From Bradyrhizobium viridifuturi (GTDB taxonomy: Bacteria > Pseudomonadota > Alphaproteobacteria > Rhizobiales > Xanthobacteraceae): a DNA stretch of 64,000 nucleotides. The notes below the pieces were generated by a model. The model ran no database searches. It had not been told where the DNA came from and saw only the letters and a list, made by a program, of their open reading frames with translations. Each line of letters begins with the position of its first letter. Position 1 is the stretch's first letter. The position numbers were made by a program, and so were the translations under genes. Of this stretch, positions 55,130-63,409 are shown piece after piece. The stretch is from NCBI RefSeq assembly GCF_001238275.1, contig NZ_LGTB01000035.1, positions 1-64,000 on the forward strand, given 5' to 3'.

Positions 55130-56698
55130 ATGCAGGCAGTCGATCGCGTCGTTGGGCTTTCGTCACGGATCGGGGCTGCGGCGCTGGGCGCGCTCATCCT
55201 GCTCGCATCTGCTTATTCCGGCGCGGCAAACGGGCAGAGCGCCGAGCCGGTCTGGCCGACGGAACAATGGCAAGCCTCGACGCCGGAGCAGCAGGGCATG
55301 GATTCGGCTGTCCTGGCCAAGCTGGTGGCGGCCGGCACCGCGCGCAGCTTCGACAGCCTGCTGGTGACGCGCCATGGCCGCATCGTGCTCGATGCCTATT
55401 ACGCGCCCTTCACCGCCGACATGCCGCACGTCATCAACTCCTCCACAAAGGCGGTGGTGTCGACGCTGCTGGCGATGGCCTACAAGGATGGTCTGCTGGA
55501 CCGCCTGGATCATCCGATGCTGGATTTCTTTTCCGATCGCAGCGGCATGGCCAATGTCGACGAGCGCAAGAAGGCTATCACGGTCCAGCATCTGCTCAAC
55601 ATGACGTCGGGCCTCGACTGGGACGAGGGGTTCGAGGGCGGCCGCGAGCAGTCGCTTCGCGATATGGGAAAGAGCCCGGACTGGGTCCAGTTCATTCTGG
55701 ACCGCCCGATGGCGCATGCTCCCGGAGAGATCTTCTATTACAACAGCGGCGGCTCGCATCTGCTGTCCGCGATCGTCAGCAAGCTCACCGGCAAGAACAC
55801 CGCCGACTATGCCGAGGAGCGGCTGTTCGGCCCGCTCGGCATTACCAAGCCGTTCTGGCGGCGGGATCCGCAACGGATCCCGATTGGCGGGTTCGGCCTG
55901 ATGATGCGGCCGCGCGACATGGCGAAGATCGGCTATCTCTATCTGCGCAACGGCGAGTGGGCCGGCAAGCAGCTGCTGCCCGCGGATTTCCTCGATGCCG
56001 TCAACCATGCCACCGTGAACATGAATGCCCGGTTTGATCCGCGGCTGCGCTATGCCAACCAGTTCTGGACCATTCCCGACAGGCACATCTTCATGACGGT
56101 TGGCTATCATTGCCAGGTGATCATGGTCCTGCCGGAGCGCGATATCGTTGCGGTCATGACGGCGAGCAATTTCTGCCCGTTCGGCAAGCTGGCCGAAGAG
56201 ATTTCCGGCACTGTCAAATCCGACCAGGCCCTGCCGGTCGATGCGGCCGCGGCCGAGCAATTGGCAAAGGCGATCGCCGACGTCGCCACGGAGAAGCCGA
56301 CACAGGTCGGTGCGACGCCCGCGATCGCATCCACGATCTCGGGCCGCACCTACAGATTCCCCGACAACAACCTCGGTATCAAGACACTGACGCTGTTCCT
56401 TGCCGACGAGAACCCGCGCTACGTCGTGGAGACCAACGTCGGCGATCCCGCACGGCGTCACTTCGACGGACCGATCGGCCTCGACGGCCTCTATCGCAAG
56501 AGCGCTCCGACCTTCCTCGGTGTGCGCGCCGTCAAGGGCGCGTGGACGGACGAGCGAACCCTCGTCGTCGATCTCCAATATGTCGGGCTCGGCGACGCCT
56601 GGACCTGGACGCTCACCTATGACGGCGACAAGGTCGCGCTGCGCGGCAAGGCGAGGGATGGGCGCGAGGGGGCGGCGGAAGGGACGGCGGGTGGTTGA
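55130..56698 (+). CDS. Exported serine hydrolase, class C beta-lactamase fold
   Basis: The product is about 522 residues. A signal peptide (AALGALILLASAYSGAANG) is followed by the beta-lactamase-like core: SSTK in HVINSSTKAVVSTLL is the SxxK nucleophile motif, YYNSGGSHLLS gives the Tyr-x-Asn motif, and MTSGLDWDEGF is family-typical. The C-terminal 150 residues form a lipocalin-like domain as in esterase EstB relatives. A role as a D-aminopeptidase or esterase is more likely than antibiotic resistance. It is convergent with the Lrp gene. Confidence 0.88.
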   Translation: MQAVDRVVGLSSRIGAAALGALILLASAYSGAANGQSAEPVWPTEQWQASTPEQQGMDSAVLAKLVAAGTARSFDSLLVTRHGRIVLDAYYAPFTADMPHVINSSTKAVVSTLLAMAYKDGLLDRLDHPMLDFFSDRSGMANVDERKKAITVQHLLNMTSGLDWDEGFEGGREQSLRDMGKSPDWVQFILDRPMAHAPGEIFYYNSGGSHLLSAIVSKLTGKNTADYAEERLFGPLGITKPFWRRDPQRIPIGGFGLMMRPRDMAKIGYLYLRNGEWAGKQLLPADFLDAVNHATVNMNARFDPRLRYANQFWTIPDRHIFMTVGYHCQVIMVLPERDIVAVMTASNFCPFGKLAEEISGTVKSDQALPVDAAAAEQLAKAIADVATEKPTQVGATPAIASTISGRTYRFPDNNLGIKTLTLFLADENPRYVVETNVGDPARRHFDGPIGLDGLYRKSAPTFLGVRAVKGAWTDERTLVVDLQYVGLGDAWTWTLTYDGDKVALRGKARDGREGAAEGTAGG

Positions 56699-56733
56699 CG
56701 CGCGATGCGAAACCTCCGCTCGCTTGCGTCGGC

Positions 56734-57216
56734 TCAAAACTCCAGCGCCGCATTGTCCACCACCTCCTTCATGACGAAGAAGGTGCGGGTCTGCCGCACG
56801 CCGGGCAGCGCGATCAGCTGGTCGCCATGGATGCGATTGAAATCCTCCATGTCGCCGGCGCGGATCTTGAGGAAGTAGTCGAAGTCGCCGGCAACGAGGT
56901 GACAGTCGAGCACGCATTTCAGCTTCGCCACCGCCTGCTCGAAGCTCGCAAAGCTTTCCGGCGTCGAGCGGTCGAGCACGACGCCGACCATGACCAGCGT
57001 GCCCTTGCCGAGCTTGCGCGGCGCCACCATGGCGCGGACACTACTGACATAACCCTCGTCGAACAGCGCCTGGGTCCGGCGATGGCAGGTCGCAGGGCTG
57101 ACGCCGACCTGATCGGCCAGCTCGGCATTGCTGAGCCGGCCGTTCTTTTGCAGCAATCTCAACATCTTGAGGTCGATGCGGTCGAGCCGGGATGACATGG
57201 AAGAATCTTTCGTCAT
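56734..57216 (-). CDS. acdR: Lrp/AsnC-family regulator of acdS (AcdR-like)
   Basis: The product is about 160 residues from the ATG at 57216; one at 57198 is also possible. The HTH (LDRIDLKMLRLLQKNGRLSN and LADQVGVSPATCHRRTQAL) and the RAM/ligand domain (LVMVGVVLDRSTPESF; VAGDFDYFLKIRAGDM) are canonical. It is divergent from the ACC deaminase gene, the same arrangement as acdR/acdS in other soil bacteria, where the Lrp protein controls acdS. The symbol rests on this context. Confidence 0.88.
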   Translation of the reverse strand: MTKDSSMSSRLDRIDLKMLRLLQKNGRLSNAELADQVGVSPATCHRRTQALFDEGYVSSVRAMVAPRKLGKGTLVMVGVVLDRSTPESFASFEQAVAKLKCVLDCHLVAGDFDYFLKIRAGDMEDFNRIHGDQLIALPGVRQTRTFFVMKEVVDNAALEF

Positions 57217-57368
57217 TAGCCAATTTAGCGAGAGAAACCATAACACCTGAAGCAAACCAAGCAAACTTAGATAATCTGATAGACCAAATTAGAGAGCACC
57301 TTTCGCGCGGGTAGTGATAGGTGTGGCGCCGTTCCAGACACCAAGTTTCAAGACACGAGGATGCCAGA
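57217..57368. promoter_or_regulatory. AT-rich divergent control region of acdR and acdS
   Basis: The 152 bases are clearly richer in A/T than the surroundings and contain AATTTAG and related AT-rich tracts at several spacings, as expected for Lrp-type sites. Individual sites cannot be fixed by eye. Confidence 0.5.
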
Positions 57369-58382
57369 ATGCTGGAGAAATTCGCGCGCTATCCGCTCAC
57401 CTTCGGCCCGACCGCCATCGAGAAGCTCGATCGGCTGTCAAAGCATCTCGGCGGCAAGGTCGAGCTCTATGCCAAGCGCGAGGATTGCAACTCCGGACTC
57501 GCCTACGGCGGCAACAAGCTGCGCAAGCTCGAATACATCATCCCCGACGCGATCGCCTCCAACGCGGACACGCTGGTCTCGATCGGCGGCGTGCAGTCGA
57601 ATCACACCCGCATGGTTGCGGCGGTCGCGGCCAAGATCGGCATGAAGTGCCGGCTGGTGCAGGAAAGCTGGGTGCCGCATGAGGACGCAGTCTACGACCG
57701 CGTCGGCAACATCCTGCTGTCGCGGGTGATGGGCGCCGACGTGCGCCTGGTCGACGAAGGCTTCGATATCGGCATCCGCAAGAGCTGGGAGCAGGCGATC
57801 GAGGAGGTGAAGGCCGCCGGCGGCAAGCCTTACGCCATTCCCGCCGGCGCCTCCGTGCACAAATATGGCGGCCTCGGCTATGTCGGCTTTGCCGAAGAGG
57901 TGCGCGCGCAGGAGCGTCAGCTCGGTGTCAAGTTCGACTACATCGTGGTCTGCACGGTGACCGGCTCGACCCATGCGGGCATGCTGGTCGGCTTCGCCGC
58001 CGATGGGCGCGCGCGCAACGTGATCGGCATCGACGGTTCCTTCACGCCCGCGCAGACCAAGGCGCAGGTGCTGTCGATCGCGCAGAACACCGCTGAGCTG
58101 GTCGAGCTCGGCCGCGACATCGTCGAGGATGACGTCGTGCTGATCGAAGACTACGCCTATCCCGCCTATGGCGTGCCGTCGGAGGAGACCAAGGAGGCGA
58201 TCCGCCTCAGCGCGCGGCTCGAAGGCATGATCACCGACCCCGTCTATGAGGGGAAGTCGATGCAGGGCATGATCGACCTGGTGCAGAAGGGCTTCTTCCC
58301 GGCCGGATCGAAGGTGCTTTACGCCCATCTCGGCGGCGCGCCGGCGCTCAACGGCTACGCCTACGCGTTCCGCAACGGCTGA
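57369..58382 (+). CDS. acdS: 1-aminocyclopropane-1-carboxylate (ACC) deaminase
   Basis: AcdS is a PLP enzyme cleaving ACC, the ethylene precursor, to 2-oxobutyrate and ammonia. The product is 337 residues from the ATG at 57369 (GAGG upstream). The PLP lysine is in YGGNKLRKLEYI, with IGGVQSNHTRMVAAVAAK and TVTGSTHAGMLVG. The residues that separate true ACC deaminase from D-cysteine desulfhydrase are present: Tyr-Glu in DPVYEGKSMQG and Leu in YAHLGGAPALNGY. This trait is common in plant-associated bacteria because it lowers plant ethylene. It is controlled with acdR. Confidence 0.96.
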   Translation: MLEKFARYPLTFGPTAIEKLDRLSKHLGGKVELYAKREDCNSGLAYGGNKLRKLEYIIPDAIASNADTLVSIGGVQSNHTRMVAAVAAKIGMKCRLVQESWVPHEDAVYDRVGNILLSRVMGADVRLVDEGFDIGIRKSWEQAIEEVKAAGGKPYAIPAGASVHKYGGLGYVGFAEEVRAQERQLGVKFDYIVVCTVTGSTHAGMLVGFAADGRARNVIGIDGSFTPAQTKAQVLSIAQNTAELVELGRDIVEDDVVLIEDYAYPAYGVPSEETKEAIRLSARLEGMITDPVYEGKSMQGMIDLVQKGFFPAGSKVLYAHLGGAPALNGYAYAFRNG

Positions 58383-58486
58383 GGCCGGCCAAGGGACCTC
58401 CAAGGGCTCCTGCGGGCTGCCGCGTCAGGTCCGCGTCAGTTTCGTCCGGTATTTTCATCGCGCCGGGCGAGTCGGGAGACCTTCGG

Positions 58487-58738
58487 GTGAAGATGATGAA
58501 TGCGGCCGGCCGGGCCTTCGCCGCGCTCGGCGTTGGCATCGTCGCCGTGGGGCATTGGTTCTGGGCCTATCCGGGCCAGGGCGCCGTGCTGCGCGCCCGT
58601 CTGCTGGCGATGAATCACGCAGTCGAGCTGTATGGCGGCATCTTCCTGATCGGCGTCGGCGTCCATGCCCTCGCATCCCGCTACTGGTTCCGCGAACCAA
58701 ACCCGCCCGCGCAGTCTTCGGCTCGGGAGCCGCAATAG
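58487..58738 (+). CDS. Small two-helix membrane protein
   Basis: The product is about 83 residues with two membrane helices (FAALGVGIVAVGHWFWAY and LYGGIFLIGVGVHALAS) and a proline-rich tail. Candidate ATGs are at 58487 and 58493, with GGGTGAAG just upstream. No family is recognised and function is unknown. Confidence 0.55.
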   Translation: MKMMNAAGRAFAALGVGIVAVGHWFWAYPGQGAVLRARLLAMNHAVELYGGIFLIGVGVHALASRYWFREPNPPAQSSAREPQ

Positions 58739-58939
58739 CGCCCGCCTTGCGCGGCCGATTATGTCTGAGTTGACATTCTAGGAACAAAATAGGAACATGC
58801 CGCTTGTAACCTGAGGGTGTGGCGATTGCCTCATCCGCGGCGGCATTGCGCGGCCGCAGGACCGAAGGCCAAGCCGCGCACCACTTGCGGATGAATTTCT
58901 CCGCCTCCTATGATGGGTTGTGGTTGGGGAGTGCGCGTC

Positions 58940-60202
58940 ATGAGAGTTGTGGTCTGGGCGGTCGTTGCGGCCGCATGGTTGCTTGTGTCTGCAACTCCAT
59001 CAAGCGCCCGCGGTCCCTACGGCTCGATCACGGGTCGGCAATTGGAAGGGTGGCGCCTTCACCAACGACAAGGACGGCGCGTTCACGCATTGCTCGGCGG
59101 GGACGGTTTATCAGAGCGGCATCTACTTCGTGGTGGCGATTACCGCGAATGGCAGCTGGCGGCTGGGCTTTGCCCATGAGAGCTGGCATCTGACTCCGGG
59201 CGAGGCCTTTCCGCTTGCGCTGACCTTCGACGGCCAGCCTGCGATCAATGTCTACGGCATGCCGTTCGGCACCCAGCTCGTCAATGTCGAGATGCCGGTG
59301 ACTTCCAACCTGATTAATCAGTTCCGCAAGGCGCACCAGATGACGGCGTTCGCGCAGGGACAGTTGTTTCAGTTCAACCTCAATCAGACTGCCCAGCTAC
59401 TGCCGGCGTTGCTCAATTGCGTGGTCTCGGTGAAGAAGAACGGTGTTGCCAATGCCGGTGAATTCGCGGTCGCGGCGAAGCCCGCGGCAGCGCCGCCGCA
59501 GCAGGCTGCTCCGAGCTCGCCGCAGAAGCAGGCGAAGTCCGGGACCGGGACCGGCTTTGTGGTCAGCAGCAGCGGGCACATCGTCACCAACCATCATGTC
59601 ATCAATGGTTGCAGCGAGATCACCGGCAATCTGAGCGGCGAGGCGCCGGTGAAATTGCGGCTGGTGTCCGGCGACGAAACCAATGATCTCGCGCTGCTGC
59701 AGGCGCCGGCGCGTTCAAGGATGTCGCCAAGATCAGGCAAAATCCGATTCCGGTCGGCAATGCTGTGGTGGCGATCGGCTACCCTTATCACGGGCTGCTG
59801 ACGTCCGATTTCACCGTCACCACGGGCATCGTCTCGTCGCTGAGCGGTATTCTCAACGACACCCGTTTCCTGCAGATCAGTGCCGCGGTGCAGCCGGGCA
59901 ACAGCGGCGGCCCGCTGTTCGATCTCGGCGGCAGCGTGGTCGGCGTCGTGGCGGCCAAGCTCGATGCTGTCACGGTCGCACGGGCAACGGGAACCATCCC
60001 GGAGAACATCAATTTCGCGATCAAGACCGGGGCGTTGCGCGACTTCCTCGACAACAGCGCGGTGCAGTACCAGACCGCCGAGTGGCGTGACTCTACAAAG
60101 CGCGAGACGCCGGAGATCGCCACGGACGCGCGCGGCTACACGCTCCTGATCGTTTGCAAGGTGAATGAACAAGCCGCGGGCAAGCGCGGCGACACGAAGT
60201 AG
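58940..60202 (+). pseudogene. Exported trypsin-like (S1C) serine protease, two 1-base frameshifts
   Basis: The ATG at 58940 begins a signal peptide (VVWAVVAAAWLLVSATPSSA). An extra G in the run at 59032-59034 shifts the frame; removing it gives SITVGNWKGGAFTNDKDGAF. A second lesion near 59709 (one base missing) hides the join to AFKDVAKIRQNPIPVGNAVV. The protease triad is otherwise complete: His in VTNHHVINGC, Asp in DETNDLALLQ and Ser in VQPGNSGGPLFD. The N-terminal 190 residues are a beta-rich domain of unknown role, with a Pro/Ala/Gln linker before the protease. The repaired protein is about 420 residues and periplasmic or secreted. Both lesions look like sequence errors. Confidence 0.82.
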
Positions 60203-60207
60203 TGGCT

Positions 60208-60290
60208 CGTAGGATGGGTAGAGCACAGCGAAACCCATCATCGTTCCGCGCTGAGAACGATGGGTCTTGCTGTGCTCTACCCATCCTACG
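60208..60290. repeat. Long palindromic intergenic repeat
   Basis: The arms CGTAGGATGGGTAGAGCACA(GC) at 60208-60229 and their exact complement at 60269-60290 enclose a second, imperfect palindrome around CCCATCATCGTT. I recall this CGTAGGATGGGTAGAGC motif as frequent in Bradyrhizobium. It sits between convergent genes and could terminate both. Confidence 0.8.
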
Positions 60291-60318
60291 CATCTTCCCA
60301 GCTCGGGCAGCTCGCCAG

Positions 60319-61260
60319 TTACGTCAGCCGCTGCAGCGTGTGCACCGTGATTTCGGCCGGACAATTCAGCCGCACCGGCGCGAGGCTGGTGCCGGCGCCG
60401 GTTGACGTGTAGCCGGCGAGCTCGCCGAAGCGCCAGGCGCCCCTGCCCATGCGCCGCGGCAGCCGCGCCTCCAGCTTGATCGCGATGCCGCCGGGCAGGC
60501 AGAGCTGGCCGCCATGGGTATGGCCGCTCAGCATCAGGTCGAAGTCGGCCGCTGCCGCCTCGCGATAGGATTCCGGCGTGTGCGCAAGCAGGATCGAGAA
60601 CGCCTCGTGCGGGATCGCCGCGGCGGCCTTTGCGATGTCGTCGGTGCGGTAGAAATGCGCGTCGTCGATTCCGGCGAGGTGGATCGTTGCGCCATCGCGC
60701 GTGATCGGCTCCTGCTCGTTGAACAGCATCCTGATCCCCATTGCTTCGAGCGCCGGCGTCATGCGGATGCTGTCGTGATTGCCGAGGACGCCGTAGAGCG
60801 GCAGCTTGATGCGCGCGCAGAGATCCTTCATCAGCGTGAGGCTGGTCTCGAACGGGCCGAACGTCCTGCCGCGATAGTCGCCGGTCAGGACGCAGATGTC
60901 GCAGGCGACATGGCGCACGACATCAGCCAGATGCCGCATCGCGCCCTGGCTGATGTCGGCGTGGAGATCGCTGAGATGTAGGATGGTGAAGCCGTCGAAG
61001 GCCGCAGGCAGGCGCGTCGACGTCACCAGATTGCGCCGCACCTCGACCCGGTCGGCGTTGCGCCGCGCCCGGCCATGGAGGCCGGTCAGCTTGAGCGCGG
61101 TCGTGACGATCCACGGCGCGAGGCGCCAGTTCTCGACGTTGAACACCAGCGTACCCTGGCCGATCAGCTGCTTCTCGTGCGCGGACTCGATCCCAAGCCG
61201 GCGCACGACGTGATCTGCGCCGATCCGCTCGACCAGTCCCTGCAATGCCGTGTCGGCCAT
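60319..61260 (-). CDS. Calcineurin-like metallophosphoesterase
   Basis: The product is about 313 residues from the ATG at 61260, with a GGGGG run just upstream; a longer frame to 61386 runs into an intergenic repeat and is rejected. The metal-binding motifs are LHLSDLHADI, CVLTGDYRG, YGVLGNHDS, LLAHTPESYR and LMLSGHTHGGQLCLPGG in canonical order. The family includes YkuE-type lipid-headgroup phosphoesterases, but no membrane helix is evident. The substrate is unknown. Confidence 0.9.
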   Translation of the reverse strand: MADTALQGLVERIGADHVVRRLGIESAHEKQLIGQGTLVFNVENWRLAPWIVTTALKLTGLHGRARRNADRVEVRRNLVTSTRLPAAFDGFTILHLSDLHADISQGAMRHLADVVRHVACDICVLTGDYRGRTFGPFETSLTLMKDLCARIKLPLYGVLGNHDSIRMTPALEAMGIRMLFNEQEPITRDGATIHLAGIDDAHFYRTDDIAKAAAAIPHEAFSILLAHTPESYREAAAADFDLMLSGHTHGGQLCLPGGIAIKLEARLPRRMGRGAWRFGELAGYTSTGAGTSLAPVRLNCPAEITVHTLQRLT

Positions 61261-61344
61261 CGTCCCCCGTGCGGCCCGCGATACGACGCGGACCGGCGCG
61301 ACACTATCATGCGCGATCCCGATGCGGATACCGCTGATGCCAAA

Positions 61345-61449
61345 GCATGATCCGGAAAAGCGCGCAGCGGTTTTCCCTCGCGACAAACGCGGGACGCGTT
61401 TGCGCGGAGATCATGCTCAAGCAAGAAGCTAAAGCGCGATAACAATTCG
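61345..61449. repeat. Rhizobiales-type intergenic repeat
   Basis: GCATGATCCGGAAAAGC, GCGGTTTTCC, GATCATGCTCAA and CTAAAGCGCGAT in this order match a repeat I recall from many Rhizobiales genomes. Parts pair as GCATGATC/GATCATGC and GGAAAA/TTTTCC, forming a hairpin. It lies between two genes of the same strand. Confidence 0.75.
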
Positions 61450-61467
61450 ACCCAATCTCATCGCGGC

Positions 61468-63216
61468 TCAGACCACGGGGACGCGCCTTGCGGCAACGGC
61501 AGCCGGCGAGATCACCTCGATGTCGAGCGGAACCTGCCAGCGTCCGGTGAAGCGGACCTGTGGCGGTGCATTGCCGTTGCGTCCGCCCTGCAGCACGAAG
61601 CCGTCATAGCCCGAATTCATCACTTCATTGCACTTCTGCACATAGATCGGGAAGCCGCCGATATAGGGCATGAACACGCGGGGACGGCCCGGGATATTGG
61701 CGCCGACATACCAGGAGCTGCAGGTCGAGCGCAGCGAGACCGTGGAGACGTCGTTGACATGGGCGACCCAGGCATCCTCGTCGTCGCGGACCGCCTCGAT
61801 CGTGCCGGCGCCGATGTCGCGCATGTGGCCAAGGCAATCCGCCAGCCAGTCGACATGCTGCTCGATCGCCTGGATCATGCTCGCGAGCACTGATGGGCTA
61901 CCGGGCCCGGTGATCATGAACAGGTTCGGAAATCCTTCCGAGGCGAGACCGAGATAGGCGCGCGGGCCTGCCCGCCATTTCTCGGCGAGCGTCTGCCCGC
62001 CGCGGCCGGTGATCGCGATCTTGTCGAACGAGCCGGTCATGGCGGCAAAGCCAGTGGCGGAAACGATGGCGTCGAACTCGTATTCGGTGCCGTCGACCAC
62101 GATGCCGTCGGTGGTAAAGCGTTCGATCGGCGTCTTCGAGACGTCGACCAGCTTCACATGCGGCAGATTGTAGGTCTCGAAATAATTGGTATCGACGCAG
62201 AGCCGCTTGCAGCCGAACACATTTTGCGGACACAGCAGTTCGGCGGTGGCGGGATCCTTGACGATGCCGCGGATCTTCTCGCGCGCGAAATCGGCGATGG
62301 TGTCGTTGGCTGCCTTCTCGAACAGGAGGTCGCCGAACGCGCCGAGGAAGGGCAGGCCGCCGCGCTGCCAGGCTTCCTCATACAGCTGCTCGCGTTCATC
62401 CTCGCTCGCCTGCAGCGCGGGCTGGGCATTGAACTGGAAATAGAAGCCGGTTGGGCGCGCGCGCGCTTTCGCGCGCAGCTCCGGATAATGCGCCTTGGCT
62501 TCCCTGAGATACTCCGCTGACAGCCGCTCGTTCCACGCCGGCACTGACCAGGTCGCGGTGCGCTGGAATACGGTGAGCTCGGAGGCCTGCTGGGCGATGA
62601 TCGGGATCGACTGGATCGCCGACGAGCCGGTGCCGATGACGCCGACGCGCAGGCCCGTGAAATCGACACCCTCATGCGGCCATTCGCCGGTGTGATAGAT
62701 CGGCCCGCGGAAATCCGCCATGCCGGTGAAAGCCGGACGGTTCGGCGCCGAAAGGCATCCGACCGCCATGATGCAGAATTTCGCGGTGACCTTGTCGCCA
62801 CGGTCGGTTTCGATCGACCATGTTCCTGCCTGCTCGTCGAAGGTCGCCGCGGTGACGCGGGTGTCGAACACGATCTGGCTGCGCAGGTCGAAGCGGTCGG
62901 CGACATGGTTGGCGTAAGCGAGAATTTCGGGCTGCGGAGAATATTTCTCCGACCAGCTCCAGTCTTGATCAAGTTCCTCAGAGAACGAGAAGGAATATTG
63001 CAGGCTCTCGACGTCGCAGCGCGCGCCGGGATAGCGATTCCAGTACCAGGTGCCGCCGACCCCGCCACCGGCCTCATAGACCCGCGCAGTGAAGCCGAGC
63101 CCGCGCAGCCGGTGCAGCATGTACATGCCGGCGAATCCAGCGCCGATCACCACGGCATCGAACGTTCCATTTTCCGCAGGGCGCGCAGTCGTGCGCGCGG
63201 TGCTCTCCTGAGCCAT
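61468..63216 (-). CDS. Type I Baeyer-Villiger flavin monooxygenase
   Basis: The product is about 582 residues. The FAD site is AVVIGAGFAGMYMLHRL, the NADPH site is GVIGTGSSAIQSIP, and the BVMO fingerprint FxGxxxHxxxW is present as FRGPIYHTGEWPH. GGTWYWNRYPGARCD and SATGFAAMTG are further family blocks. Such enzymes insert oxygen beside a ketone, like cyclohexanone or phenylacetone monooxygenase. It stands upstream of the repeat with no lactonase adjacent, although an alpha/beta hydrolase gene begins about 190 bases upstream on the same strand and could be a partner. Confidence 0.93.
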   Translation of the reverse strand: MAQESTARTTARPAENGTFDAVVIGAGFAGMYMLHRLRGLGFTARVYEAGGGVGGTWYWNRYPGARCDVESLQYSFSFSEELDQDWSWSEKYSPQPEILAYANHVADRFDLRSQIVFDTRVTAATFDEQAGTWSIETDRGDKVTAKFCIMAVGCLSAPNRPAFTGMADFRGPIYHTGEWPHEGVDFTGLRVGVIGTGSSAIQSIPIIAQQASELTVFQRTATWSVPAWNERLSAEYLREAKAHYPELRAKARARPTGFYFQFNAQPALQASEDEREQLYEEAWQRGGLPFLGAFGDLLFEKAANDTIADFAREKIRGIVKDPATAELLCPQNVFGCKRLCVDTNYFETYNLPHVKLVDVSKTPIERFTTDGIVVDGTEYEFDAIVSATGFAAMTGSFDKIAITGRGGQTLAEKWRAGPRAYLGLASEGFPNLFMITGPGSPSVLASMIQAIEQHVDWLADCLGHMRDIGAGTIEAVRDDEDAWVAHVNDVSTVSLRSTCSSWYVGANIPGRPRVFMPYIGGFPIYVQKCNEVMNSGYDGFVLQGGRNGNAPPQVRFTGRWQVPLDIEVISPAAVAARRVPVV

Positions 63217-63409
63217 GGTCCGTCTCTTCCCTATATCGTTATGCCTTGGCCGCGCCTCGTTGGACGCAGCGGCAAAAGATTAGGGCTGTTGCGGCGCGGC
63301 CCGCAAGCGCATGCGGTGCCGCGCGGGGTATGGCTCCTATGCTGTGGCGATCACTGCGGTATCCGGGCGCTGCCTCACTCCAGCCGCCGAGCGGATCGGA
63401 TGCGTTGTG

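Noticed and set aside
55130..56698. Antibiotic-resistance beta-lactamase
   Set aside because: The SxxK fold is shared with esterases and peptidases, the length (522 residues) and lipocalin-like tail fit those, and the usual KTG-type motif is not clear.
55163..56917. 584-codon antisense frame opposite the serine hydrolase
   Set aside because: It overlaps a clear exported hydrolase and has no motifs of its own.
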